From Mytilinidion resinicola (taxonomy: Eukaryota > Ascomycota > Dothideomycetes > Mytilinidiales > Mytilinidiaceae), in the NCBI RefSeq assembly GCF_010093595.1, contig NW_022985447.1, forward strand, positions 997,922-1,061,921: a stretch of DNA of 64,000 bases, written 5' to 3'. The translations under genes and the position numbers were made by a program. Under the pieces are notes generated by a model. That model saw nothing but the letters and a program-made list of their open reading frames with translations. It was not told the origin of the DNA and did no database searches. The stretch's first letter is position 1. Each line of letters opens with the position of its first letter. Below are positions 1 to 9,748 of the stretch, piece by piece.

Positions 1-330
1 TATGACAGGTGTCTGTGGAGTAGAAGCAGTCGGACCAAAGAACATCCACCATCCGAAGATGGTGACTTGGGACGGCTCGGTACGTTGTGGACGGAGCGAA
101 CCTCGGAGTTGTCGGTCCCGGTACAACAGTATTAATGCCCTGGGGTTTGATTCGACCCCGCATTTTACTTGGATTCCCAATTCCCTCCCATAAGTGAGCA
201 TAGTTCTCTTTTTGCAGACTCATATTTCCATCTATCCTCCAACTCGTGTTTGTATTGCTCTGTAGTTCAGAGCCGTATTATGATCGTGCAGAAGCATTGA
301 ATCGGTCTGGTACTCAGCGTGATAGCCGCG
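1..330. other. upstream region, no gene seen
   Basis: No ORF here resembles a protein I know. It is the upstream flank of the D-amino-acid oxidase gene and presumably holds its promoter; no clear TATA box or other site stands out. Confidence 0.5.
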
Positions 331-1967
331 ATGTCTATGTCTTATCATCCATTTTCAGGGTTCTCCGTGCCGAAAAGAGTTATTGCTCTAGGGTCAGTGC
401 TCTTTCTGGTATCTCAAGCCAGTTGCTTCTGATACAACTGTAGCGGTGGTGTCGTGGGTCTCCAAACAGCAGTCGACCTGCTCGAGGCTGGCTATGCGGT
501 CAATGTGATAGCGAAACACCTTCCAGGTGATATAGACGCTCACTATCCTTCCCAGCAGTGAGTATCCTTTTACAAGCAGTCGGTAGCATCCTTATATCGT
601 TAGGGCTGCCGCTACTTGGGCTTCCGATGAGCCTACGGTGGATGCTGAAACGAGACGGTGGTACGACGAAGGGTATAAACAGTGGGAGATCATGTCGGAA
701 GGGAACGAATTCGAGGCGGCTGGAGTTGTTGTGAGTTCTCGCTAATAGCTAACATATTGGCTAAGTGGTGTGTTAACTAAGAGAAAGAAACGACCTTGCT
801 TTCGATATTGGTGAGTTTCCCCTATGGTCCATCATTATCACAGAGCGAACGTAACTCGTATGTGCAAAAGGGAGAATCCTCCCGAAAACCTCGTCAAGCA
901 CGGGTCATCCGCACTTTGGCACTCAAAGGATATACCTTCCTTTAGGATTCTAGACTCTGAAGAACTTCCGTCAGGGGTAAACTTTGGTACAACCTACACA
1001 ACATTCAGCGTGAATACACCGGCATACCTTGACTATCTTCAGTCCCGCATTGTTGCATTAGGCGGCACTATCAAACGTGCGGTTCTACCTGTTGACCAGG
1101 GTCTGGAGCAGGGACTAAAAGTAGCAAGACAGCTCGTTGCAGCTGAATTGGGTGACTCAAAAGACATACACGCCTATGTGAACGCGATGGGTACAAATGG
1201 AATGAGGCTAGCTGGCGATAAGGATTTATTGATTATCAGAGATCAGTCAGTCCACATTAAAGGGGAAGCCTATAAGTATGCGGACCGGATAGATGCTGAT
1301 GGTATCTACTACGCCATTCCAAGGGTGGGCGCGGGTCTTACCGTTTTAGGAGGATATTTGGAGGTTGGAAATTGGTGGGATTCACTAAGCAAAAAGCATC
1401 CAATTGACGGAGTAAGCTAATGGTTGAATACTAGGAACGAAACTGTAAATCTTGATTGCGTTAGGAAAGTCCTGAAAAATTGCAAAAAGCTAATACCAGA
1501 GTGTCTAAATGACAATGGCGATTTCACGGTTCTGAACGAGTATGTGGGTATTAGGCCACATAGGAAAGGCGGGGCAAGAGTAGAGGTAGAGCAACTCAAG
1601 GATATGCCGGAAGAGAGTGTCGTCGTGCACAACTACGGTCACGGTCCTGGTGGGTGAGTCGTCCAGGATAGCAGCTGTCAATGTTTTGTCTTCGGAAGCT
1701 AGTTCGAGCAGCTAATGTTCATAACAAGGTTTTTCAAGTCCGTGGGCGCCGCGAGGAAGGTTGTTCGACTACTAGATGGTATTGGATCCAGTGAGTCTGC
1801 GATTTGGGCACCGACTGTAAGGTATAGAGAATACTAACTAGAATGCTTTAGAGCTAGAGTTTCCGCCTGACCTAAAAGAGAAGATGCGAAGTTCGGCTTT
1901 GCAGGACCAGGAGATATTCCCGGGATTCTACGGCAAGGCTGGTGGTTCAAGTAAAGAAGAGGTTTGA
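331..1967 (+). CDS. D-amino-acid oxidase (FAD-dependent), eight exons
   Basis: This enzyme oxidatively deaminates D-amino acids to 2-oxo acids, ammonia and hydrogen peroxide, usually in peroxisomes. Exons: 331-392, 444-557, 604-730, 782-810, 871-1374, 1435-1653, 1729-1790, 1852-1967; they sum to 1,233 nt (410 residues). The N-terminal dinucleotide-binding motif GGGVVGL is followed by [18 protein letters not shown], as in the DAO family. The middle carries [18 protein letters not shown], and the C-terminal signature is [11 protein letters not shown], the FAD-binding HNYGHG loop. The reading frame only holds if the 60-nt intron at 1375-1434 is removed, giving the conserved GNW. Exon 4 is only 29 nt and encodes [10 protein letters not shown] across its junction. 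The protein ends SSKEEV, so no C-terminal peroxisomal SKL-type signal is seen. The start was chosen as the first ATG giving the Rossmann strand. The neighbours are repeats and relics, not a pathway. Confidence 0.88.
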
Positions 1968-2297
1968 ATTGAGGACCACGTTATCTTACCCTTATCCTGG
2001 GCCTCTCAGTCGAGTCAGCAAGGGGCAAGAGCTAGTCACAGGAAGCGCTGAGGGCCGTCTCACTTTCCGGCTTGATTCGACGCGAAACGATTGTTCGTAG
2101 CGGCTAAATTGAGATATTCGTGAGAATAGCAGGCGACTTAATTATGAGCATCCTTGGTTTGAGGGATTTAATTCTTCTCTCAGCGGAACAGAGGGATTAG
2201 CCAGTTTACACTTGGAATTGATCTCGATCGCTAAGAAACAATAAGTCACCAGGATCAATATTGTCCAGACTTATCTTGTCTATGAGGTTAAACAGGT
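1968..2297. other. 3' flank of the oxidase gene, nothing recognised
   Basis: AT-leaning sequence with no supported ORF or repeat; it separates the oxidase from an unrecognised minus-strand ORF. Confidence 0.5.
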
Positions 2298-2753
2298 TCA
2301 AACTCCCTGACTAGGCATCCGAACTACTGTAGACAGAACCACCGCTATCTTTGAAGCTCGCCGTGCTGGTCCGCAAGTAAATTTCAAAGAATTCTGCTTT
2401 CTTGTGAAGAAGTTTGCCATCCCAATCACATGTAATAAAAACCAAATATATTTTCCGGGATTTGTTTTCTTTCTTCGTAGAAATATACCAGTATTTGTGT
2501 AAGTAGGGGCCAACAAGGACCGGATAACGTTGAGTGGTGGGCCACGTGCAAGCTCAAGCCATATGTCGTCCTTAAAGATGGCTCTCCAGATTGATTCGTG
2601 TGCTCTTTGGCTTCCTATGCGCTTGGAACCAAATGCATCCGCCGCCTTCTTTGCAGAGAACGCTGATGTAATATCGTCCCAAAGGTCTTGGCGAGCATTC
2701 TTGTTGAAATTCTGGCTCGCAATTTGATAGTAAGCTCCTTTCGTAGGAAGCTC
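2298..2753 (-). CDS. unrecognised ORF fragment, possible 3' exon
   Basis: Reading on the minus strand, an open frame follows a possible splice acceptor (ttctag at 2754-2759) and runs about 150 codons to a stop at 2298. It begins ELPTKGAYYQIASQNFNK and includes DLWDDITSAF and IWRAIFKDDIWLELA. The composition looks like a real soluble protein rather than a shadow frame, but I do not recognise the family. No convincing 5' exon or start codon was found upstream at 2754-3267, where overlapping frames are open but unlike any protein I know. It may be the decayed 3' part of a gene, like the HET relic 2 kb away on the same strand. Confidence 0.3.
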   Translation of the reverse strand, partial: ELPTKGAYYQIASQNFNKNARQDLWDDITSAFSAKKAADAFGSKRIGSQRAHESIWRAIFKDDIWLELARGPPLNVIRSLLAPTYTNTGIFLRRKKTNPGKYIWFLLHVIGMANFFTRKQNSLKFTCGPARRASKIAVVLSTVVRMPSQGV

Positions 2754-3175
2754 CTAGAAATATACACCTCGGACCGACTTTCGGCCAAGGTCTCAGTGGA
2801 AGCCGGAAGCCATGCTGTGACCGGACTTGCCCGGTGCCACAATACCTCCAAAGTATCATACCTCTCATCTCACTACCTTCAGTGTCTGTTTCGAAATCCC
2901 TCTTGGGGGCACAAAAACGGACCACCAGCGCGAGGTGGAGGCTAAATGATGGTGGTAATGACTGATCGCGCCGTTCAATTATCACGTGGATGGGTGCCCT
3001 GTACGGTGATACAGCTCCTTCACAGGTGTGAAAGTGTAGAACATATGCAGCCACGGAGTTGAGATCCTTTCGTATTGTATAGCTCCAATTTTGGGGCTCC
3101 GGGCTCATTCGGCCAGTAACGATCGGAGACCGACTTGCCGCGAGGGAGTTTGTTGCTAGCAGTGCTCTTATTGGC
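2754..3175. other. possible decayed 5' part of the minus-strand ORF
   Basis: Several frames are open on the minus strand, but none gives a recognisable protein or a clean splice to the exon at 2298-2753. Nothing else is seen. Confidence 0.3.
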
Positions 3176-3660
3176 CTGGAGTGGACTGGAGGAGCCTTCA
3201 AATCCACTCCAGTCCAGAAAAATCGCGGTTTGGCTCCAGGAGCTTCAGCAGCTCCACCGCGATACAAAAATAACCTTACGAGGCTAAGTATATTCCCTAA
3301 TCTGGCTTAACATAGAAGATTTAGGAGGAGGGAAAGAAATTTTACTACTTATGCTGCACTCTAATATTAGATACCAATTTATCCTTAATAGTGCTCTAGT
3401 TTATGCTATATGCTTACTACCAATAGGTTCAAACATTGTAGCACTCTAGTTGGGGGGTAATTCTTATTATCACGTAGGTGATAGTATTACGTCATCAGTC
3501 TCTTTTTTTTCTATCCTTTTCTAGTCTCCTTTTCTAGTTAGAAGAGAGGTCTGGAGCTCCAGGACCGTCCAAGGCCTTTAATTCAGTCCATGTTGGATCA
3601 ACCAGAAAGTCGCTCCAGACCCTAAAAAAGCCCACTCCATTACTCCAACTCCAACTGCCT
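3176..3660. repeat. probable non-autonomous transposon relic with CTGGAGTGGA-type motifs
   Basis: Two blocks (about 3176-3265 and 3546-3660) are dense in variants of ctggagtgga, ggagctcca and cactccagtcc in both orientations. They flank an AT-rich core at about 3280-3540. Clustered short subterminal motifs at both ends of a short AT-rich body are typical of small hAT-like non-autonomous elements in fungi. I could not define exact terminal inverted repeats or a target duplication, so the limits and superfamily are inference. Confidence 0.35.
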
Positions 3661-4347
3661 CTAGTGCAATAAGCTCACTGGTTGCTGGCGATACGATCGT
3701 AAACTCACTTACCCTTGGAGGATTGAGCCCTAGGCAAGGCGGAGTTTCAGGATAGTAGGCTGCATCTCAGCTTGCTGAACCTGGCGCCTTGGGCCTGGAA
3801 CTGGGTCCCAACTAGTCAATAGGTGAGGGGTTCACAAAGCTGCAAGCTCGTGGCTCTCAGAGTCAACAACACACGGCCTCTTCAAGTCTGCTGAGACGCG
3901 TGCTCTACGTGTCGTAAGTAGGGTGTTGGATATGTTCCTAAATCGGATGAAAGAGGGATTGATGTCCACCATCTTCGTTGAGCAGCGCGCTAGGAACTGG
4001 CGGGGACACCGTTACTGACATTGAGGCCCTATATGGACAGCGCCGGCCCTTTGTTGGTGGAAACGCAAGGATACGCGGTCATTTCAAGATAAAGAAAAGG
4101 AAAGGCGACACGAAAACAGAAACCGTAATGATAGAATTCAAATTTGAAAACACGGAATAATATATTGCCTAATCTAACTAGCCAAATACATACAAGGGTT
4201 AGCATAAAACCCCTTAGAAAATTGAAGTGCAAACCTCAAGATTCTGAGGTGGTTGATTGCGGTTCCATAGGAATATATGCATACTGGGTCGGCCTGCCCT
4301 GCAAGAGTTGAGCGGCCTTCTTAGGTCCGGCTCATTGCTTCCCAGGT
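3661..4347. other. gene-free stretch between repeat and HET relic
   Basis: Short ORFs only, none resembling a protein family. No repeat or RNA gene recognised. Confidence 0.4.
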
Positions 4348-5043
4348 CTAGTTTATGGAAGATTGCTTGGCGCGCACTTTTTCACCTATTTTTTCAGTAA
4401 AGGCGATGGCGTCTTTGACAGTATTCGGGATCTGTTGCCGGATCGAATGATACCGGAGGCTATCTGGCTTTTAGAGCTCCTCGATGTTGTCTCGGCAAGT
4501 AGAGAAATTCCGTATTCCAGATCCCCAGACATACCTTAGTGCGACGTAACTATTGTCAGAGGGCGCAGGTACAAGACACCGCTTCCAGGCGTCGATCAGC
4601 CATGCCGGTCCTACCAACGAGAATCCCAAAGCTGCAGAGGACATATCGCACCCTTCCCCATGAGAATCTTGACAACATTACTTCCAGCGATTGATGAGAT
4701 TGATATCGATCCATTCCCGGTGCAAAGATCGTCCATAGCCAATGCGGCCTGACATGGTTTCTCTCTGTGGCAATGAAAGTGGCACTGAATTGATACGAGG
4801 TCTCGGAATTAACTCAACAGAGATTTCCAAGCTCGTGGGTGGCTCTATGGCCCGGCTCACGCACAAGTCTACGTAGGGGGAGGGCTTTGGATCTACTCGC
4901 AGACATCGAGAGATTAGGTTTTTGTGCTCTTTGCAATCTGACTGAACCACGACTTGTTCGAGAGAGCCGAGTGGGACAAATCCGGTATGGCCTGCCTCTT
5001 TGAACATACGGATCAGCTCGCTACAGACGTCGCACTTCGTTTT
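4348..5043 (-). pseudogene. HET-domain (heterokaryon incompatibility) relic 1
   Basis: HET-domain proteins trigger cell death when genetically different hyphae fuse. Reading on the minus strand from a likely acceptor at 5044, the frame gives KCDVCSELIRMFKEAG, then EWIDINLINRWK, HGEGC, PAWLIDAWKRCLVPAPSDNS, YVALRYVWGSG and IPNTVKDAIAFTEKIG. This is the usual order at the start of the fungal HET class with WLID and YVALSYVWG motifs. Two in-frame TAA codons interrupt it, at 4678-4680 (after NRWK) and 4471-4473 (after NIEEL). Both positions would be ordinary CAA codons with one C-to-T change. After FTEKIG the sequence leaves the family and stops at 4348, so the catalytic-like C-terminal part is missing. 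A Lys/Ala-rich upstream exon may lie at 5077-5292. Confidence 0.75.
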
Positions 5044-5827
5044 CTACCTCATGGTCTGTCTTCCATGGGCGTATGACTAAGGAAATGTCCTCCTCGAGAT
5101 GGAAAGACAGGTCACAAACAGATGCACCTTTGCGGCCTCGCTCGCTTTACCGTTCTTTTTGATACGCTTTGGCATTCGAAGAGTGACGGAGCTCCGCTCT
5201 TTCGCCGCCGCGCTCGCTTTGCTGTTCTCTTCGAACTGCTTCGGTGGAGCCATTATGCGTATTACACTCCGTACTCCGTTGCTCGATTTCACGCTCGGTC
5301 CCCAGACACCGTCGAAGCTGAGATTCTGGAGATGGAGTTTGTTGAAGTGTTGTTGCTTACGAGGCTGAACGGCGCCAGCGGATAATCCTCGAAGCTTGAT
5401 TGGTCGGACTGAGACTTGTCAGATGCATCACCCCTGAAGAAGCTACCGGCTTTGAACTTCAACCATCGCTGAGCATTTAATACACCTCATAGCAATCGGA
5501 TGTCTTGTATACGAGACCATGCGCACGTTGAGTGCAGCCTCAGAACGTATACCTAATAATAGATTCCCTTACCGAGCCGCAGATCATCGCTGCTGCACGT
5601 TTGAAACTAGGCCGAGTCTGGGCGATGCTGGACTAGAATATTACCCTCCAGACAGCAAATTGGAGGGCGTTGAGGCTGAGCCGTGGCCAAGCTATGCGTC
5701 CTGATTCGACCATTTACCCCTCTATCTACCCTTCAAGATACCCTTGTAACATCGCTCTACTTTATATATGCGCCCACTACCCACCACCTTCCTCGCGCCC
5801 CTCACATCCTACCCTAACTTCTCAAAA
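5044..5827. other. spacer: possible HET relic 5' exon and promoter of next gene
   Basis: At about 5077-5292 the minus strand encodes a basic, Ala/Lys-rich stretch with an internal near-duplication (aaagcgagcg followed by related Ala codons), which may be an upstream exon of the HET relic. Near 5760 there is a TATA-like tttatatatg and a pyrimidine-rich tract shortly before the ATG at 5828, so the right part is probably the promoter of the membrane-protein gene. Confidence 0.35.
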
Positions 5828-7084
5828 ATGGCGGACGCCACCACCACCTCCCCAATCTACCTCCCCGTCACAGCAACCGCCCCCGACCTCCTCGGCATCG
5901 CCACCATCAGCCCCATCTATGGCCCCGGCGCCTATCTCGCCTGGCTCCTCACCCTCCTCGGCACCCTGTACCGCATGTGGGTCGGGCACAAGAGCGGCAT
6001 CGACCCCAACCTCTGGCTCTTCATGCTCGTTACCAATATCGCAGCCATCAACCTCCTCAGTCACTGGAACCAATTCGAGGCAGGCTGGCAAGCCGATCTC
6101 GCTTCAGATGCATGGAAGAAAGAAGCCGGCCCCGTGGCGGCCGGCATGACGGTTGTGTTCTGGGGCTTTGCGGCGATCATCCCGCAGCTGCTCGCTATCG
6201 CGTGGACCATTGGGAATAAGCTCCCCAAGGACTCAGACTCAGAAGCAGACGTCAAAGAAGGCGAGAAGAGCGAGGGGGACAGAGAGTCTGTCCGCCAGCT
6301 TCCCCGCATATTGGTGCTTATAGGCGGAAGCCTCCTCCCCCTGATCGCCATGTGCGTCGTCTTCGTCGGCGTGGTCCGCCGCGAGCTCGGCGACGCGGTG
6401 AGCCCCTGGCCATACGACCAGATCCCGTTCCTGTACACGCCTGGCGCGATGACCGGGGCCACGTCACGTGCCGTCATTGCGCTCTTCTTCCTCGCGGTCC
6501 CGGCACTGGCCATGGCGGTGCTAGTACCGAGCTACGGCTTCGCACTCGGGGTCTGGGAGGGCGTGAAGCCGCGCTATCCCGACGGAAGCCCGCTCCGCAA
6601 GCGCCTGGACACGCTGGCCGAGTGGATGGAGACGGGGGTGCAGTGGGCGGCGATGGCGCTCGTCTGCGCGTTTGGGGTCTATCCTTTGCTGTTGCTGGTC
6701 AGCTTGCCGATTATCTACTTCGCTGTGCCACTAGATCGGCCCCCGGTTCCTACGGACGACTCGAGCGTCAAATGTTTCTATATGCCTTGCACGGCGTATG
6801 CTATCACGGACACAGATCAGACGTTTGCGCTACTTACGGGTTGGCTTACGTTGGTGACCGAGGTGGGAATGCATCGTCTCCGGGTTGGATCGGCAAAGAA
6901 GAAAGTGGAGGCGAAAGAGAAGGAAGAAGCAGAACTTGCCAAGCAGACGCAGGGCTACGAGATTGCCAAGGAGCATGAGGACGGGACGCTCGACATGACT
7001 CCGATTGTAAGGACGCAATCGGGGCTGGAGAGGATGGAGAAGCGGAAGATGGTGAGGATGGACTCGGATGAAAAAGATGTATGA
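5828..7084 (+). CDS. multi-pass membrane protein of unknown function
   Basis: A single-exon gene of 418 residues. About six or seven hydrophobic segments are visible, for example AYLAWLLTLLGTLYRMWV near residue 37, LWLFMLVTNIAAINLL, AGMTVVFWGFAAIIPQLL, ILVLIGGSLLPLIAMCVVF, AVIALFFLAVPALAMAVLV and MALVCAFGVYPLLLLVSL. A charged acidic linker lies near residues 137-155, and the C-terminal tail of about 65 residues is Lys/Glu-rich and likely cytosolic. The start at 5828 has a good context (aaaaATGGCG) and precedes the first hydrophobic segment; an in-frame ATG at 5768 is less likely. I do not recognise the family. The gene is intact and GC-rich, unlike the relics around it. Confidence 0.75.
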   Translation: MADATTTSPIYLPVTATAPDLLGIATISPIYGPGAYLAWLLTLLGTLYRMWVGHKSGIDPNLWLFMLVTNIAAINLLSHWNQFEAGWQADLASDAWKKEAGPVAAGMTVVFWGFAAIIPQLLAIAWTIGNKLPKDSDSEADVKEGEKSEGDRESVRQLPRILVLIGGSLLPLIAMCVVFVGVVRRELGDAVSPWPYDQIPFLYTPGAMTGATSRAVIALFFLAVPALAMAVLVPSYGFALGVWEGVKPRYPDGSPLRKRLDTLAEWMETGVQWAAMALVCAFGVYPLLLLVSLPIIYFAVPLDRPPVPTDDSSVKCFYMPCTAYAITDTDQTFALLTGWLTLVTEVGMHRLRVGSAKKKVEAKEKEEAELAKQTQGYEIAKEHEDGTLDMTPIVRTQSGLERMEKRKMVRMDSDEKDV

Positions 7085-7712
7085 GACACCCCGGCTTGGA
7101 ATAGATGAGGGTTCAATGATTGCCTCAGAAAGGGTGAGGAAGCTTGGTTGGTATAGCAAACCTTCCTAGAAGGAATTACAGGTTACAAAATGCCGTTAAG
7201 GATAGAAGTATTTTGACTTCAGATCTTGGCACTCTTGACGTTAGATGGAAGCAGGCCGCCCGCCTTTAGCCTGCTTACAGAGGGCGCTTGCGACAACATT
7301 CTCGCGCATCAACAATGATCTCAAGTCACTTGCATTTCTCTACTGGTCAAAATACGCGCTGATTTTCCTGTCGAATGTGCGGTGCAGCCATTGCGGTGCA
7401 GACCTCGGGACGTTGCGGGCGGCACAGCCGCCTCTAGCTGAGAAGCCGTCCTCCAACACTCGACCTCAACAATTGTCAGGCCGGCTCATTTACCCGTTCG
7501 ACGAGCACGCACTCCAGCCGCTCAAACTTCCTCGCAAAGGCTACCAGCTGTTTCCACTACTACGAAGTCCATACTGGTGACCACCGGCTTTTGGTCTTCT
7601 TACGTTGTCCCTCTCAGCGTACTTCAGAGCATCACATATTCGAGAAAGAAGTATACCTCCATCCAAAATCCTTCGCAAATTGAAACCCTTCCTAGGGTGC
7701 GATCCTGCAGCA
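7085..7712. other. gene-free spacer
   Basis: Contains one 111-codon open frame at 7245-7580 with no family resemblance and mixed composition; I see no supported feature. Confidence 0.4.
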
Positions 7713-8741
7713 ATGAGTCGTCCAAAATATCACATCGCATCCCACACGACAAGCCTGAACGATGATGATTGCGAGATCATTGTGCGGAGCAACGGAAAGA
7801 TATTTTACCTCCATATCTCACCGTCAGACTTTCAGAACCCACCTGCTGCAACAGCGTACTATCGCGAATGCCTCGAAGTGATGAAAACAGGCGAGGAGCT
7901 AATTGATGGACCCTTAGAGTCCGATTTCTATGACTGGATTATGCCGCCGTTTGAGACACTCATCGCAGATTTGGCGCCCGCTACAGCCTCAGCATTAGAG
8001 AAAGCTAGAGGTGGACGAGCCACTTTGCACGACTACCTATTTCTCGAGTGGTTCGTCTGCAGGCTCGAGGCTTTCGATAAGACATTGCGGTCGCGACGTG
8101 TTCATACGCAGCGTTCAGGCCACATGCCACCGGGGGTACGCTTGGATGTTGAGTCCCTCCGTGACTTAGCTACATGGGCAGTGCCATTCCACCCGTCTGA
8201 AGTCGAACTCAGCTTCGATCAGCCGGACGATGCACTCTTTAAACATCCCGAGAAGGTGCTTGTTCACAATAGCCAGACGGCGTACTTCTTTAAGCTGTTC
8301 CACCCCGGAGCATTAAGTCAGGCGTAAACCGAGCTAGAGAATTACAAGAGGATTGCCATGGTGGATCTAGGGTCCAGTACGCTGATCTGTCGATTGCATG
8401 GTGTTGTACAAGATGAAGAGGGCTTTCTAATAGACATGTTACTCACCTATATCGACTATGAACGTAAAAAGTTAGGGACAGCTATACGTCCCGACACGCC
8501 ACTCTCATTGAGACAGCATTGGGCAACCCAGGTCACGGAAACACTGACGGGGTTGCATAGATCAGGGGTTGTCTGGGGAAATGCTAAGGTGGATAACGTC
8601 CTTATTGATACTGAGAATAATGCGTGGATTGTTGACTTTGGAGGGAGTTATACTGAAGGATGGGTTGATAAAGAGACTTCTGGGACCGTGGAAGGAGACC
8701 TGCAGGCTCTGGAGAAGATCGTGTCTTTCGTCTTGACATAA
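7713..8741 (+). pseudogene. fungal kinase-like protein, broken by an in-frame stop and with altered catalytic Asp
   Basis: One continuous frame of 342 codons from ATG 7713 to the stop at 8739-8741 matches the fungal kinase-like family often found beside HET genes. The N-terminal half ends with VLVHNSQTAYFFKLF; the C-terminal half is a kinase lobe with LICRLHGVVQDEEGF, SLRQHWATQVTETLTGLH, GVVWGNAKVDNVLID and AWIVDFGGSYTEGWVD. Codon 205 (8325-8327) is TAA, followed directly by family sequence TELENYKRIA, so this is a nonsense change and not an intron. The catalytic loop usually reads WGDAKxDNVLID; here codon 290 (8580-8582) is AAT, replacing the catalytic Asp with Asn. The DFG Asp (308) is kept. 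Both changes are C:G-to-T:A transitions. It is probably non-functional. Confidence 0.75.
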
Positions 8742-9748
8742 TGCTCTCCTAAATCCCCCCCCGTGAGCGCCTCTATCATAGGCGGTGGAAGGCCTGGGAA
8801 CTTTCACATTCTAGGGAGGGTTGAAAGTGGATGTTACGGGTGTTCCCAGAGGCAACGACCCCTACAGCGCCTGCCCGCGTCCGGTGAACTAGCACGGATA
8901 TCAAGCCACAAAAGTCAGCTGCAAAAGAGGGATAGTCTCGAAAGTAACGTCTCGCAGCACTGTGCTTTTAGCGAATTCAGCTCAGCCGTGGTAAGATTTA
9001 GTCCAGACAAGGCTTTCCTCCGTTCTAATCCCATTTAGTGCACCTGTGTCGTCAAATCTGCGCCAGTTCACCGGACGTGAGCAGGCGCTGTAGGTAGCAG
9101 GGTAGGTAGGGGGGATTCGCCAAGACCTTAGCGCGCTCGCCTCTACAGACTCACTTTTCAGCGTCGCCACTCTCTCTGCAGCTGCATATGCCTTCTGCTT
9201 TCCAGACGTCGGGGAATAAGTTTCCCTAATGGTGGGCGTGCAGGTGAGCGGTTATGCTGACGACTGATAGCTCACCATCACGGCTCAGCCCCATGTATGC
9301 GTCTGTTCGCATGCAGAACAATAAATCGGAACTGCTCTTGCATGATCAACAGTTCAATCATGTTCGTTGAACTCCGCCCTGTGTTTGCCTTTTCGCCGGA
9401 TTTGGTTAGTCGACCACCATGACATCCTCTCTGGGTGTTGCGCAGCCAATGGAGCCTCGAAACGGGCAATTTGGGCAGTCCAGCGCAACGGAATGACATG
9501 CAAGAGTGAGAAGCCGTTACTAAAATTATAGCTTTGCGTCTACAAGACCGTGCGCATCTTGTGCGGTGGGTGAGGTATCGCAGCCTTATAAGGGGCATCC
9601 AAATTCTATAAAGAATCGAAGGGCTGGCGCAGCACCTTGTTTTGACTATCATCACTGCCTAGTCTGCTGAATCTATATCAATCAGCCTTGTCCTCTGAGA
9701 GAGAACCGTTTCCCTTTGCGAAAGCCCAATCTGATCATCCCCCCCAAA
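8742..9748. other. gene-free spacer
   Basis: Short ORFs on both strands without recognisable motifs. No tRNA, repeat or transposon end noted. Confidence 0.4.

Noticed and set aside
1375..1434. 23-nt intron (gtaagc...ctag at 1412-1434) in the oxidase
   Set aside because: Too short for a fungal intron; the 60-nt intron from 1375 restores the conserved GNW motif in frame.
5970..6980. Overlapping long ORFs in other frames of the membrane-protein gene
   Set aside because: They arise from high GC content; only the frame from 5828 has hydrophobic periodicity.
8325..8370. A gtaaac...ctag intron that would remove the stop in the kinase-like gene
   Set aside because: The resulting frame is wrong, and the removed bases encode conserved family residues (TELENYKRIA).
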